Below, one piece after another: positions 1-8,355 of a stretch of 56,123 bases of DNA. The stretch spans positions 60,170 through 116,292 of the forward strand of contig PXRG01000029.1 of the NCBI GenBank assembly GCA_003021105.1, given 5' to 3'. The translations under genes were made by a program, and so were the position numbers. The stretch's first letter is position 1. Each line of letters opens with the position of its first letter. Origin of the DNA: Halobacteriales archaeon QS_1_68_17 (GTDB taxonomy: Archaea > Halobacteriota > Halobacteria > Halobacteriales > Haloarculaceae). Under the pieces are notes generated by a model. That model searched no databases, was not told where the DNA came from, and saw only the letters and a program-made list of their open reading frames with translations.

Positions 1-279
1 GACCTCGTCTTCCTTGAGGTCCGTGACGGCCCCGTCGAAGACGAACACCGGAGTCACGTCGTGCTCGAAGAACTTCGGGAGCCCCTGGACGACGCCCACG
101 AGGTTGGCCACCTCCTCGCCGGCCGCCGTCGTGTAGATCTCGTCGTTCGTCCACTTGACCGTCGTCGTCAGGTAGCGGTACAGCCAGTTGTGGGCGTCGA
201 CGGCCACCGCCGCGCCCGCCAGGTCGTCGAACGACACCGGCTCGATGACCGCCAGGTCCCGCAGGTCCGAGTTGCCCAT
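1..279 (-). CDS. fen: Flap endonuclease FEN1, N-terminal part (runs off the window)
   Basis: This is the first 93 codons of a structure-specific nuclease that removes 5' flaps during Okazaki fragment maturation and base excision repair. The protein starts [15 protein letters not shown] and carries the N-terminal XPG motif [16 protein letters not shown], with metal-binding Asp near residue 28. A second acidic motif, PVFVFDG, has Asp near residue 82. Both are hallmark FEN1/XPG N-domain residues. The ATG at 279 gives the canonical archaeal MGN start, in which Gly2 becomes the free N-terminus of the active site. The rest of the gene, including the internal domain and the PCNA-binding tail, lies beyond position 1. 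The acetyltransferase gene upstream is on the same strand with a gap of about 75 bp. Confidence 0.93.
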   Translation of the reverse strand, partial: MGNSDLRDLAVIEPVSFDDLAGAAVAVDAHNWLYRYLTTTVKWTNDEIYTTAAGEEVANLVGVVQGLPKFFEHDVTPVFVFDGAVTDLKEDEV

Positions 280-354
280 CGGATGCCGGTTGGTGCCTGG
301 CCGGCTTGAAACCCCGGCCTGCACGCCAGTCGCGCTGTGCCTCCGATGCCCCCC

Positions 355-897
355 TCACGACTCCGGAGAGGTGTCGGACGCGTCGACGACTGTGGGCGGA
401 TCGGTTCCCTCGCGGGCCGCCAGGAAGGACGCTTCGGCGGACGACAGGTCCCGCTCGCGGAACGCGTCCAGCCCCGCCTGGTAGGACGCGCGCGTCCGCT
501 CGGCGGGCCACTCCATGACGAGTTCGGCCAGCCCCGTCTGCTCGCCGGTGTACGCGAAGCCGGCCTTCGAGAGGGACTCGAACGAGAAGGCGTTGTTGAC
601 CGAGATGCGGACGCGCTCGTAGCCACGCGCCCGTGCCCGGTCGGCCAGGAACGCGACCAGGCGGGGGCCGATCCCCTCGCCGCGGCGGTCCTCGCGGACC
701 GTGACGTACCTGATCCGGAGCGCCCCCGCGGCGGCCCGATCCTCGTTGAAAGACGCCGCGGCGACCACGCCGCCGTCGTTCCTGGCGACGGCCTTGCCGG
801 TCCGTCCGGTGGCGAACTTCCCAGCGTAGGCGAACCGTTCGTGGTCGAGGTCGAGTCGCGGGCCGTCGGCCGGCCAGCCGACCACCGCGTACTCCAT
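355..897 (-). CDS. GNAT-family N-acetyltransferase with a C-terminal extension
   Basis: This 180-residue protein has a GNAT fold that would transfer an acetyl group from acetyl-CoA to an unknown amine. The acetyl-CoA binding motif A is visible near the middle: VTVREDRRGEGIGPRLVAFL, an R-x-x-G-x-G/I-type loop followed by a helix. Motif B follows, with ISVNNAFSFESLSKAGF. About 40 residues after the fold (YQAGLDAFRERDLSSAEASF) look helical and TPR-like, which is not part of a minimal GNAT. An upstream in-frame start would add 14 basic residues. The ATG at 897 (MEYAVVGWP) is preferred because the fold begins there. It is co-directional with fen and may share its transcript. The substrate cannot be told from sequence. 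Confidence 0.82.
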   Translation of the reverse strand: MEYAVVGWPADGPRLDLDHERFAYAGKFATGRTGKAVARNDGGVVAAASFNEDRAAAGALRIRYVTVREDRRGEGIGPRLVAFLADRARARGYERVRISVNNAFSFESLSKAGFAYTGEQTGLAELVMEWPAERTRASYQAGLDAFRERDLSSAEASFLAAREGTDPPTVVDASDTSPES

Positions 898-935
898 ACC
901 GGCAGTCCGGCCCCGGCGGGCTTGTAACCTGCGGA

Positions 936-1040
936 GCACTCAAGCGGTCGCCGACACAGGGCCGGACACGGCACTCAAGCGGATGCCACCGCAGGGCCGG
1001 ACATAGCACTCAAGCGGTCGCCGCCACAAGGGCGGCCATG
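936..1040. repeat. Three tandem copies of a 35-bp repeat
   Basis: Units start at 936, 971 and 1006. Each begins GCACTCAAGCGG and the first two end with a GGGCCGGACA block. The third unit is more diverged at its end and contains the ATG of the methyltransferase gene at 1038. The array fills the divergent intergenic space between the acetyltransferase and methyltransferase genes, so it occupies both 5' regions. No spacers separate the units, so it is a simple tandem repeat and not a CRISPR. Confidence 0.85.
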
Positions 1041-1607
1041 ACACTCGGGGACGTCGGTCGCTTCCACCGCCTTGCGCGACTGTACGACGCGTTCGCCCCA
1101 TCGCTCGACGCCGCCGAACTGGGCGAGTGGCTCGGGCTGGCCGACCGCGATGTCGCGGTCGTGCTCGACGTCGGCGGGGGGTCCGGCAGGGCCGCCCGCG
1201 CCGTCGACGCACCGACGACGGTCGTCGTCGATGCCGCCAGGGGGATGGTAGACCGAGCGCGCGCTCGCGGCCTGACGGCGGTCCTCGCTGACGGGGGCTG
1301 TCTCCCGGTGCGCGAGGACGCCGTCGACGCCGTCGTGATTTACGACGCGCTCCACCACATGGCCGACCGCGCGGGTGTGGTCTCCGAGGCAGCAAGGGTA
1401 CTCCGCCCCGGCGGCGTCCTGGTGGTCCGGGAGTTCGATCCGACGACGTTACGCGGACGCGCGCTTGCGACCGCCGAACACCTGGCCGGGTTCGACTCGA
1501 CGTTCGTCGCCGCTGACGAACTCGCGGGGACGGTCGCCGCGGCGGGGCTCGATACTGCCGTACCGGACCGCGGCTTCGGGTACACCGTGGTCGGCGTCGC
1601 GCGCTGA
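1038..1607 (+). CDS. Class I SAM-dependent methyltransferase (UbiE/Methyltransf_11 type)
   Basis: This 189-residue protein is a small Rossmann-fold methyltransferase. Motif I, the SAM-binding glycine loop, reads VLDVGGGSGRAARAV at about residues 41-55. The acidic motif II end follows (VVVDAARGM), then VLADGGCLPVREDAVDAVV (motif III/IV region with the Asp after the strand). The post-motif block LRPGGVLVVREFDP is typical of UbiE-like enzymes. The ATG at 1038 lies inside the third 35-bp repeat. The methyl acceptor is unknown. The downstream DUF3054 gene follows on the same strand after about 50 bp. Confidence 0.85.
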   Translation: MTLGDVGRFHRLARLYDAFAPSLDAAELGEWLGLADRDVAVVLDVGGGSGRAARAVDAPTTVVVDAARGMVDRARARGLTAVLADGGCLPVREDAVDAVVIYDALHHMADRAGVVSEAARVLRPGGVLVVREFDPTTLRGRALATAEHLAGFDSTFVAADELAGTVAAAGLDTAVPDRGFGYTVVGVAR

Positions 1608-1655
1608 CGGCCGGGGAACGGGAAAGTCAAGACCCGCGGGACACAGGTCCCACAC

Positions 1656-2087
1656 ATGGCAAACGCCGCAACCGCGCTCGGCTCCCGGTTCGAGCCGACC
1701 TCCAGGACGGCGCTTCTCCTCGCGGGCGACGTCGCAGCGATCGGGCTGTTCGTGGTGCTGGGCGAGATCAGCCACGGCGTCGACCCGGTCGCGCAGGCCG
1801 GCCGCGTGGCCGACACCATCGCCCCCTTCCTCGTGGGCTGGCTGGTCGTCGCCGTCGCCGGCGGGCTGTACACCGCCGACGCGGTTCGCTCCTGGCGACG
1901 GGCCGTAGAGGTGACCGCGCCGGCCTGGATCGCGGCCGCGCTGATCGGGCAGGGACTGCGGGCGACGCCGCTGTTCCACGGGGACGCGGCGCTCCCGTTC
2001 GTCGTCGTTTCGATTCTCGTCGGACTCGCCCTGCTGGTCCCCTGGCGGATCGCGGTCGCGCTGTTCACGCCGGCCGCTCGCGCCTGA
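1656..2087 (+). CDS. DUF3054-family integral membrane protein
   Basis: The 143-residue protein has four hydrophobic segments, roughly residues 20-38, 52-70, 88-101 and 113-138, and little else. The segment order, the small cytoplasmic loops and the GGLYTADAVRSW stretch after the second helix match the DUF3054 family of bacterial and archaeal membrane proteins, whose function is unknown. No signal peptide cleavage site is evident. Its last codons overlap the 3' end of the convergent MFS gene by about 23 bp, so the two genes probably terminate in a shared region. Confidence 0.72.
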   Translation: MANAATALGSRFEPTSRTALLLAGDVAAIGLFVVLGEISHGVDPVAQAGRVADTIAPFLVGWLVVAVAGGLYTADAVRSWRRAVEVTAPAWIAAALIGQGLRATPLFHGDAALPFVVVSILVGLALLVPWRIAVALFTPAARA

Positions 2088-3297
2088 CGAGCACGCCCGC
2101 GAGCGCGGCCGCCACCGCCGCCAGGCCGGCGAGCACGACGAACAGGCCGGTCGGGTCGAGGAACGTGAGCGCCGCGCCGGCGACGACGGCACCGAGCGCG
2201 CCGACGCCGAAGGTCCCCAGGTAGGTGAACCCGTAGGACAGCCCACGCGCCTCGGCCGGCGAGTACTCGGCGACGGTCGCCTGGTAGAACGGCTGGACGA
2301 AAAACAGCGAGAACCCGAGCGCCGCAGCGACGACGAGGATCGCCGCCAGGCCGACCGCCGTGGCCGGGACGAAAAGCAACGCGACGACAGTCAGCGACGC
2401 GAACCCGGCGAGGAGGCCGTACTCGACCGGCATCCGGTCGGTGAGTTTCCCGCCGACGAACTGGCCGAACACGCCCACCATCAGCAGGCCGACGTAGACG
2501 TAGTCCCCGGGCGTGTATTCGCGGCCGCCGATCGTCACCGGTTCGAGGACGGGGACGTCCCTGAGTATTTCCGGCAGGAAGGTCAGGGTCCCGCGGTAGT
2601 AGAGCCCCGAGAACATCACGAGCACGAACACGACCGCGAACGTGCTCGCCAGCAACGTCCGGGAGGTCGACAGGAACCCGGAGAGGGAGGTGATGCCCCC
2701 GGTCGCCCGGTCGTCGGCCCCGCCGTCGGCCGCGCGGGCGGCGGCCCGCTCGTCGATGTCGACGGTCGTCGCGTACAGCGCCGCGGCCCCGGCGGGCAGC
2801 GCCAGCAACCCCACCGCGATCCGCCAGTCGAACGCCAGCAGGAGCAACAGCGTCACGAACGGCCCGAGGGCGATGCCGAGGTTGCCGGCCATGCCGTGGT
2901 AGGCGAAGGCGGTGCCCCGCTTTTCGACCCCGCGGCTGATCAGCGAGAGCCCGGAGGGGTGGTAGACGCTCGCGGCGACCCCCCAGAACAAAAGCGCCAC
3001 GCCGATCAGCCACAGCGACGGCGCGACCGTCAGCGCCAGAAAGGACCCGCCCATGCCGACCAGACAGCCGACGATGAGCGTCCGGGCGTCGTACGTGTCC
3101 GCGAGCACGCCCGCCGGGAGCGAGCCGAGGCCGAACAGCCCGTAGCCGACCGAGACGACCAGCGACAGCACGAACGGCGACACCTGGAACTGTTCGAGCC
3201 AGATCGGCACCAGAACCGGGATCGACAGCTCGTAGGTGTGGACCATCGCGTGGGCCGCCATCACCAGCCCGACGATCGACCGGTCGTTGCGGTTCAC
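2065..3297 (-). CDS. Major facilitator superfamily transporter
   Basis: The protein is about 410 residues with twelve predicted membrane helices, the standard MFS size. After helix 2 comes the loop GSLPAGVLADTYDARTLIV, a form of the MFS motif A (G-x-x-x-D-R-x-G-R). A central cytoplasmic loop rich in Ala and Asp separates the two six-helix halves. The second half repeats the motif as VGGKLTDRMPVEYGLL. Sequence trends (a periplasmic-side first helix with HAMVHTYELSIPVL, and YHPSGLSLISR) resemble the fosmidomycin-resistance/FSR-like subgroup, but the substrate is not predictable. The first in-frame start is a TTG at 3327; a GTG at 3297, just before helix 1, is preferred. It is convergent with the DUF3054 gene. 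Confidence 0.85.
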   Translation of the reverse strand: MNRNDRSIVGLVMAAHAMVHTYELSIPVLVPIWLEQFQVSPFVLSLVVSVGYGLFGLGSLPAGVLADTYDARTLIVGCLVGMGGSFLALTVAPSLWLIGVALLFWGVAASVYHPSGLSLISRGVEKRGTAFAYHGMAGNLGIALGPFVTLLLLLAFDWRIAVGLLALPAGAAALYATTVDIDERAAARAADGGADDRATGGITSLSGFLSTSRTLLASTFAVVFVLVMFSGLYYRGTLTFLPEILRDVPVLEPVTIGGREYTPGDYVYVGLLMVGVFGQFVGGKLTDRMPVEYGLLAGFASLTVVALLFVPATAVGLAAILVVAAALGFSLFFVQPFYQATVAEYSPAEARGLSYGFTYLGTFGVGALGAVVAGAALTFLDPTGLFVVLAGLAAVAAALAGVLVRRERPA

Positions 3298-3393
3298 GTG
3301 CGCACGCAGACTACCGACGGTGTTCAACCCGTCGGTTCCCCGCTCCCCGGTCGGCCCTCGTGGCGGCCCCCGTCGGACCGGAACCGTCCCCCC

Positions 3394-3564
3394 TCAGCGG
3401 TTGTCGTGGAGACCGATCGTTGCCGTCGACTGGAGCCACGCCTGGTGGTTCTCCCGGTCGTAGATCACGTACTCGCCGTCGCCGACCGTGAGATCCGCGT
3501 AGCGCCCCTCACGTGGCTGCTCGCCGACGCTCGATTCCGCCTGGTCCGAGGTGTTCCGGTTCAT
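3394..3564 (-). CDS. Small conserved haloarchaeal protein (about 56 aa), function unknown
   Basis: The ATG at 3564 gives a 56-residue acidic protein starting MNRNTSDQAESS and ending LHDNR. Its C-terminal half has the pattern RYADLTVGDGEYVIYDRENH followed by QAWLQSTATI, which reads like a small folded beta domain. Similar short proteins with a YDREN-x-x-AW-x-Q core are common in haloarchaea; they may correspond to one of the recently named DUF73xx families, but I cannot assign it exactly. A longer ORF from 3654 adds 30 low-complexity basic residues and is less likely. Confidence 0.6.
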   Translation of the reverse strand: MNRNTSDQAESSVGEQPREGRYADLTVGDGEYVIYDRENHQAWLQSTATIGLHDNR

Positions 3565-3963
3565 GATCTGTTCTGCAGGGGTCTGGCCTCGCCGTTCCCT
3601 GCCCGTTCGGTGATCTGTCGTCCGTCCAATTAAACCCTCGCTACCAATTATCACGATATATAACGATGTTCCCGGCCACGGAAAACGAGGTGCGGGACCC
3701 CGATCGGAGGTCGGGCGACCGGCGTCCCCGTGTGCCAGTACCGTGGGGCGACTCCGCCCGCGGCGACGTGGCGATCGATCCGTTTTCGCTTTCGAAAACG
3801 ACGGCGAGCGTTCCCGAACGCCCGGTCACCGACTTGTAGCCATGTATAACTTATAAAGATAATATTCGAATGTTCGAAGGCGAATACCAATTGCCTACAG
3901 TAGATAGTATATAGTGCCTATACCAAACATTTATACCGGTATTTCTCATTGTTATCGATAGAT
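3565..3963. promoter_or_regulatory. Divergent intergenic region with TATA elements and a TTCGAA dyad
   Basis: This stretch of about 400 bp has no convincing gene. Its right half (3840-3960) is markedly AT-rich. At about 3862-3886 there is a 6-2-6 dyad, TTCGAATGTTCGAA, flanked by TATTCG and CGAATA, so it can read as a nested inverted repeat. A TATA-like CATTTATA at about 3928-3935 lies some 30 bp before the ATG at 3964, which fits a nearly leaderless transcript. The dyad is a candidate operator by position only. Confidence 0.4.
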
Positions 3964-4188
3964 ATGGCAGGCTACTACGACCTCATCCTCGGACTGATTC
4001 CGCTCACGCTCGCCGGCATCACCGGTACCGCCCTCGTCGGCGGGCTGGCACTGACGACCGCCGTCCAGGTCGCGTCGCTGGCCGCGGTCGCGCTGGTCGC
4101 CCACGCGATGTTCGTCCGTGCGCCGGTCGAGGACGTGCCTGCCACCGCGTCCGCGGGCTCGAACGCCGCCTACGGATCGGCCGACTGA
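3964..4188 (+). CDS. Small membrane protein with two helices, function unknown
   Basis: The 74-residue protein starts MAGYYDLILGLIPLTLAGIT. Two hydrophobic segments span roughly residues 7-30 and 35-53, and the tail is polar and acidic (APVEDVPATAS). The ATG at 3964 is chosen over one 15 bp upstream because it follows a well-spaced TATA box. Proteins with this start and the LTTAVQ/APVEDVP pattern are widespread in haloarchaea. No catalytic motif is visible. It is followed after about 50 bp by the cyclodeaminase-family gene. Confidence 0.65.
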   Translation: MAGYYDLILGLIPLTLAGITGTALVGGLALTTAVQVASLAAVALVAHAMFVRAPVEDVPATASAGSNAAYGSAD

Positions 4189-4236
4189 TTCTCCCGGGCC
4201 GCCAGGGCTAAGGACCGTCCTGGCAACCCCACTCGT

Positions 4237-5247
4237 ATGGCCGACGACACAGACGACGTGCTGTTTCTCCGGAGCGACGAACTGACGGGGCTGGCCGACC
4301 CCGGCGAGTACGTGGCGGCCGTCCGCGAGGGGTACCGCCAGCGCGGCGAGGGCGCACCGGCGGAGCCGCGGACGAAACTAACCAGCCGTGACCCGCCCGG
4401 GATGCTGACAGGGTACCTGGCTATTCTCCCGGAGACCGGGATGATGGGCGGGTACACCTACGCCGCGGGCTTCGGGGCCGCGGACGCCCAGTTCGTCCTC
4501 CCGCTGTTCGACGCCGAGAGCGGTCGGCTCCGGGCGCTTCTGGACGGGGCCAGCCTGAACCCCTTCAAGACCGGCGCGGCCGGGGCCGTCGGCGTCGACG
4601 CGCTCGCCCGCGAGGACGCCACGCGGGCCGCCATCATCGGCAGCGGGGCACAGGCGCGCGGGCAACTCCGGGCGCTCGTGACGGTCCGGGACTTCGAGGC
4701 GATCGACGTCTACTCCCCGACGAAGGACCACCGCGAGGCGTTCGCCGCGGAGATGAACGAACGCCTCGACGCGTCGGTGGCCGCCGTCGCGTCGAGCGCC
4801 GCGGCCGTCGAGGGTGCCGACGTCGTCATCACGGCGACGACGGCCAGCGAGCCAGTGTTCGACGGGGACCGCCTGCCCGAGGGTGCCCACGTGACCGCGA
4901 TGGGCCAGTACGACGCCGGCAAGCGGGAACTCGACGCCCGGACGATCGAGCGGGCGACCTACGTTCCCGACCTCCGGGACCGGGTCACGCACGACGCGGG
5001 GTCGTTCATTCACGCGGTCGAGGAGGGCGTCGTGACCGAGGACCACGTCCACGCCGAACTCGGTGTCGTCGTGGCCGGCGAGGCACCCGGCCGGCGCAGC
5101 AGGGACGAGGTGACGGTCTTCGACAGCGGCGGGACGGCCATCGAGACCGTCGCCGCCGCCGCGATGCTCTACGAGCGGGCCCGCGAGGCGGGACTCGGCG
5201 AACGGCTCTCCTTTGCGCCCGCGAGCCAGGCGCTGACCGGCCGCTAG
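4237..5247 (+). CDS. Ornithine cyclodeaminase / mu-crystallin family protein
   Basis: The 336-residue protein matches the OCD/mu-crystallin family, NAD(P)-dependent enzymes that include ornithine cyclodeaminase, alanine dehydrogenase and imine reductases. The substrate side shows RTKLTSRDPPGMLTGYLAILP and GGYTYAAGF. The linker block is LNPFKTGAAGAVGVDALA. The Rossmann nucleotide-binding loop AAIIGSGAQARGQLRAL sits near residue 132, followed by the DVVITATTASEPVF strand region. The family signature DARTIERA follows MGQYDAGKRELDA. The exact reaction cannot be assigned from sequence, because residues that separate ornithine cyclodeaminase from the other activities are not diagnostic by eye. It converges on the presenilin-like protease gene with a 4-bp overlap. 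Confidence 0.88.
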   Translation: MADDTDDVLFLRSDELTGLADPGEYVAAVREGYRQRGEGAPAEPRTKLTSRDPPGMLTGYLAILPETGMMGGYTYAAGFGAADAQFVLPLFDAESGRLRALLDGASLNPFKTGAAGAVGVDALAREDATRAAIIGSGAQARGQLRALVTVRDFEAIDVYSPTKDHREAFAAEMNERLDASVAAVASSAAAVEGADVVITATTASEPVFDGDRLPEGAHVTAMGQYDAGKRELDARTIERATYVPDLRDRVTHDAGSFIHAVEEGVVTEDHVHAELGVVVAGEAPGRRSRDEVTVFDSGGTAIETVAAAAMLYERAREAGLGERLSFAPASQALTGR

Positions 5248-6389
5248 AGGTACGGCGCGAGTCCCACCGCCTCGACCAGCGGGATGCCCGCGGCCAGCGC
5301 GCCCGCGATGTACCCGAGGATGGCGCCGCCGTTGAGCAGGGGCAGGCCGGCGTGTGCCCGCCCCTGGAGGACCATCCACAGGAGCACGACGAGACCGGCC
5401 AGGGTACCGACCATGGCCGCCAGCGCCGGAAGCGTCAGCGCGATCCCGGGCACGAGCGACGCCCCGGTCGCAAAGAAGCCCGCGCTGGCGACCAGCACCG
5501 TCGGGATCACCGCGTCCCCGAGCCCGATGAAGATCGCGTCGCGGTCGAACCCCCCGTCCCCGCTATCGTCGGTGACCCGGGTGTCCTCGCTCTCCCCGTG
5601 GGCTTGCCCGTCGCCGTTCCCACCTCCAATGTCGGTTTCCATCTCGCCGGCCGGACCGTCCGCTTCGCTGGGTGCCGCGTCCGCCGAGGGCGTTCCGGCC
5701 CCTTCGACCTCTGTCGTCCCGGCCCCGTCCGCCGTCGCCTCGGCCGTTCCATCGTCTGCCGCCGATCCGCTCGCCGTCTCCGGCGGTTCGGCGTCCAGAA
5801 ACGAGTACGACAGCGTCAGGGGGATCACCAGGATCACCGGGACTTTCAGATCCATCACGCCAGAGGCCAGCGTCAGCATGTGCTCGGTCCCGTAGACGCT
5901 GATGGCGTCGTAGACCGCGAGGACGACGAGCAGGATGAGCGCCGGGAGGACGCCGAAGCTAATCCCGAAGAGGGCGGCCCCGCCAGCGCCCATCACGACC
6001 CCGGCGGCGTCGATGACGTACCACTCCGGGTGGACGTAGAGGGCGACGCCGATCAGGCCGGCGGCGGCCACCGCGAGGGGATTCACCGCCCAGCCGACGT
6101 CGGGCAGCAGGACGCTGAAGACGTAAAAGGCCAGGTACGCGCCGGAGAAGACGATGAACGCGCGCAAAAGCCAGGCGACGTCGAGGCGGAGCGCGACCAG
6201 CATCGCCGCCGTCGCCACGAGGATCGCGCCGACGTAGACGAGGCTGTTGGTCGGGTTCTGCGGGTTCTTGACTGGCTGGTAGCCCGCGGTCTTGAATGGT
6301 TCGACCAGGGCTAGTGCCCCGAGTTGCACCAACAGGAAAATCCCGACGATCGCGCCACCCGCCACGTACGCGCGCCGACGACGGTCCAT
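5244..6389 (-). CDS. Presenilin-family intramembrane aspartyl protease (PSH, A22)
   Basis: The 381-residue multi-pass membrane protein belongs to the archaeal presenilin/signal peptide peptidase homologues, which cleave transmembrane peptides inside the bilayer. The first catalytic Asp is in VLAVYDAISVYG near residue 172 and the second in FIGLGDAVIPT near residue 290. The third family motif (PAL) appears as GLPLLNGG near residue 355. The catalytic Asp residues are separated by a hydrophilic, strongly acidic insertion of about 80 residues, corresponding to the large loop of presenilins. It lies 63 bp downstream of gar1 on the same strand and is probably in the srp19-gar1 transcript. Confidence 0.9.
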   Translation of the reverse strand: MDRRRRAYVAGGAIVGIFLLVQLGALALVEPFKTAGYQPVKNPQNPTNSLVYVGAILVATAAMLVALRLDVAWLLRAFIVFSGAYLAFYVFSVLLPDVGWAVNPLAVAAAGLIGVALYVHPEWYVIDAAGVVMGAGGAALFGISFGVLPALILLVVLAVYDAISVYGTEHMLTLASGVMDLKVPVILVIPLTLSYSFLDAEPPETASGSAADDGTAEATADGAGTTEVEGAGTPSADAAPSEADGPAGEMETDIGGGNGDGQAHGESEDTRVTDDSGDGGFDRDAIFIGLGDAVIPTVLVASAGFFATGASLVPGIALTLPALAAMVGTLAGLVVLLWMVLQGRAHAGLPLLNGGAILGYIAGALAAGIPLVEAVGLAPYL

Positions 6390-6452
6390 ACCGTCGGATA
6401 CGCCGGGAGCGGTTTGAGTATTGCGAAGCCCAGACCTCGAACGGCGGCGACG

Positions 6453-6680
6453 TCAGCGCGCGTACAGCGTCGTTCCCAGGAGGGGTGGCAGCCGGACGCC
6501 CGCGTCTGGCGAGACGGCCGCGTAGGGTCGCTCGACCGGGCCGAAGACGTCGACGACCCGGCCGAGTTCTGTCAACTGGTCGTCGGTCACCCGCGCGCCG
6601 ATCTCCGGGGGATCGGCCTCCGAACACCGGACCACGGCGGTCCCCCCTGCCACCCGGACGACCTCGCCGAGGCGTCTCAT
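6453..6680 (-). CDS. gar1: H/ACA RNA-protein complex component Gar1
   Basis: The 75-residue protein is the archaeal Gar1 subunit of the H/ACA ribonucleoprotein, which guides pseudouridylation of rRNA. It forms a short beta-barrel: [19 protein letters not shown] opens the barrel, then [20 protein letters not shown], where G-x-V-x-D-V-F-G-P-V is the most conserved Gar1 signature, then PYAAVSP. The length is normal for archaeal Gar1, which lacks the eukaryotic RGG tails. Its start codon overlaps the stop of srp19 by 4 bp (ATGA), showing translational coupling. Gar1 and SRP19 genes are often paired in archaea. Confidence 0.93.
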   Translation of the reverse strand: MRRLGEVVRVAGGTAVVRCSEADPPEIGARVTDDQLTELGRVVDVFGPVERPYAAVSPDAGVRLPPLLGTTLYAR

Positions 6681-6955
6681 CCCCGGAGCGCGCCGACGTA
6701 GGCCGCCACCGCCTGGAGCAGGTCGCTCTTCCCGGCGTCGTCGGCGTTTTTCACCAGTACCCGGCCGCGCGGTTCGTGTTCCCTGGGATAGGTCTTCTCG
6801 CGCTCGATGACGGCGTCGTACCCGACCTGCTGGACCGCCTCCGCGATCTCGTCGACGGTCGGCTCCGGGACGGCCATCTCCAGCGAGACTCGCCGCCCCT
6901 CGCTCCGGCTCAGTCGTGCGTCGAGCGCGGCCGGCCAGATGACGTTCTCGACCAT
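6677..6955 (-). CDS. srp19: Signal recognition particle subunit SRP19
   Basis: The 92-residue protein binds 7S RNA and promotes SRP54 loading in the archaeal signal recognition particle. Visible family features are [20 protein letters not shown] (the V-I-W-P...D...S-R-S-E-G-R-R block), then [12 protein letters not shown] and the basic C-terminal RNA-contact region [14 protein letters not shown]. It lies in the last 92 codons of a much longer open frame; the ATG at 6955 is the correct start because upstream codons are antisense to two other genes. It overlaps gar1 by 4 bp and is the first gene of a probable srp19-gar1-presenilin operon. Confidence 0.93.
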   Translation of the reverse strand: MVENVIWPAALDARLSRSEGRRVSLEMAVPEPTVDEIAEAVQQVGYDAVIEREKTYPREHEPRGRVLVKNADDAGKSDLLQAVAAYVGALRG

Positions 6956-7060
6956 GTCTACACTCGCCGCGCGCCGCGTAAACACTTTTCCGGTCACGCC
7001 GGGTCTATCGAAGGGTGAGCGAACCGTAGCTTCTTTTCGCGGGGGGTGCGGATACCGGTC

Positions 7061-7834
7061 ATGTACCTGCCGGACCACGCCTGGCCGGACCTGGGGTCGT
7101 ACTTCGAGGCGGAGTCGCTCGCGCTCGTTCCCCTCGGATCGACCGAACAGCACGGCCCGCACCTCCCGGAAGGGACAGACCACATGATCGCGGCGGCGCT
7201 GGCCCGCGAGGCCGCAGACCGGAGCGGCTACCTCTGTACGCCGACGATTACGGTCGGCGTGAGCCCCCACCACCGGCAGTTCCCGGGTACGATGTGGGCC
7301 GACGGCCCCGCGTTCCGCGACTACGTCGAGAGTTTCTCCCGGAATCTCACCTACCACGGGATCGACCGGCTCGTCTACGTCAACGCCCACGGCGGGAACG
7401 TCTCGCACCTCCGGGAGGTCGGCCGTCGCCTCCACGAGGACGAGACGGCCTACGCCATCGAGTGGATGTGGGACGAGAGCATCCCCGACCTGGTAGACGA
7501 CCTGTTCGAGCACAACGGGCCCCACGGCGGCCCGAAGGAGACGGCGATGATCCAGCACATCGCGGGCGAGTTGGTCCACGACGACCGGCTCGCCGAGGCC
7601 CGCGACGGCGGCCTCGTGACCTTCGACGTGGAAGCCGGCCGGAAACACGGCGCACGCACCTTCTACGACGCCATCGACAACACCGGAAACGGCGTGCTCG
7701 GCGACCAGACGGACGCGACCGCCGAGAAGGGCGAACGGCTCTTCGAGGCCGCGGTCGACCAGCTGGTCGCGCTCGCGGAGTGGCTCGCCGACCAGCCGCG
7801 GGCCGACCTGATGCCGGAACCGCGGGTGGGCTAG
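7061..7834 (+). CDS. Creatininase-family amidohydrolase (possible ArfB-type formamide hydrolase)
   Basis: The 257-residue protein has the creatininase fold with its metal-binding residues. [20 protein letters not shown] holds Glu, His and Asp ligands (about residues 29-41). [12 protein letters not shown] follows, then [10 protein letters not shown] and a downstream Glu in GGPKETAMI. The family includes creatininase, mycofactocin protease and archaeal ArfB, which deformylates an intermediate of riboflavin and F420 biosynthesis. The window has other F420 genes, so an ArfB role is plausible but unproven. A GTG at 7046 is in frame; the ATG at 7061 begins [11 protein letters not shown], which fits the family. 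It is divergent from srp19 and convergent with the MaoC gene (4-bp overlap). Confidence 0.85.
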   Translation: MYLPDHAWPDLGSYFEAESLALVPLGSTEQHGPHLPEGTDHMIAAALAREAADRSGYLCTPTITVGVSPHHRQFPGTMWADGPAFRDYVESFSRNLTYHGIDRLVYVNAHGGNVSHLREVGRRLHEDETAYAIEWMWDESIPDLVDDLFEHNGPHGGPKETAMIQHIAGELVHDDRLAEARDGGLVTFDVEAGRKHGARTFYDAIDNTGNGVLGDQTDATAEKGERLFEAAVDQLVALAEWLADQPRADLMPEPRVG

Positions 7835-8268
7835 CGACGGGCGTACAGCACCTTGCTCTCCATCGAGAGCACGACCTCGTCGTCCTGGTTGGTGGTGACG
7901 ACCGCGGTCCGGACCAGCCCCCGCCCCTCGTCGTAGGGTTCCCGGTCGAGAACCTCGGTCCGTATCGAGAGCGTGTCGCCGGGGCGCACCGGCGTCGGCC
8001 ACCGGAGCTTGTCGACGCCGAAGGCCCCCAGGACCGCCGAGTCCGAGAGGTGGTTGTCCACGAGCATCCGCATCGTCATCGCGCAGGTGTGCCAGCCGCT
8101 GGCGACGAGGTCGCCGAACATCGACCCCGCGGCCGCCTCCTCGTCGACGTGGAACGGCTGGGGGTCGTACTGCCTGGCGAACCGGACGATCTCGTCTCTC
8201 GTCACCTCGTACTCGCCGAACTCGGTGGTCTGTCCGGCGGCCAGATCCTCGTAGTGAATCTCGTCCAT
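7831..8268 (-). CDS. MaoC-family (R)-hydratase / dehydratase
   Basis: The 145-residue protein has a single hot-dog domain. The catalytic hydratase-2 motif is visible as [18 protein letters not shown] (Asp and His of the D-x-x-x-x-H motif) followed by [11 protein letters not shown]. The strand block [20 protein letters not shown] is typical of MaoC dehydratases acting on enoyl-CoA thioesters. The protein is about half the length of eukaryotic multifunctional enzymes and likely a homodimer. It stands alone between the creatininase and cytochrome oxidase genes, so its pathway is not defined by context. Confidence 0.87.
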   Translation of the reverse strand: MDEIHYEDLAAGQTTEFGEYEVTRDEIVRFARQYDPQPFHVDEEAAAGSMFGDLVASGWHTCAMTMRMLVDNHLSDSAVLGAFGVDKLRWPTPVRPGDTLSIRTEVLDREPYDEGRGLVRTAVVTTNQDDEVVLSMESKVLYARR

Positions 8269-8355
8269 GCACGCGCTGGGAGCGACAGACGGAAAACCGT
8301 TCCCCGCCGCGTTCGGCGTCCCGCCTCCCGCGTCCGGCGGGTCACGCGCGGTGGC

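Noticed and set aside
1340..3013. A 557-codon minus-strand frame across the MFS and methyltransferase genes
   Set aside because: It is Arg/Pro/Gly-rich shadow translation of the MFS gene and antisense to two genes with clear domains.
6677..8272. A 531-codon minus-strand open frame
   Set aside because: Only the last 92 codons are SRP19; the rest is antisense to the creatininase and MaoC genes and is low-complexity, a product of high GC.
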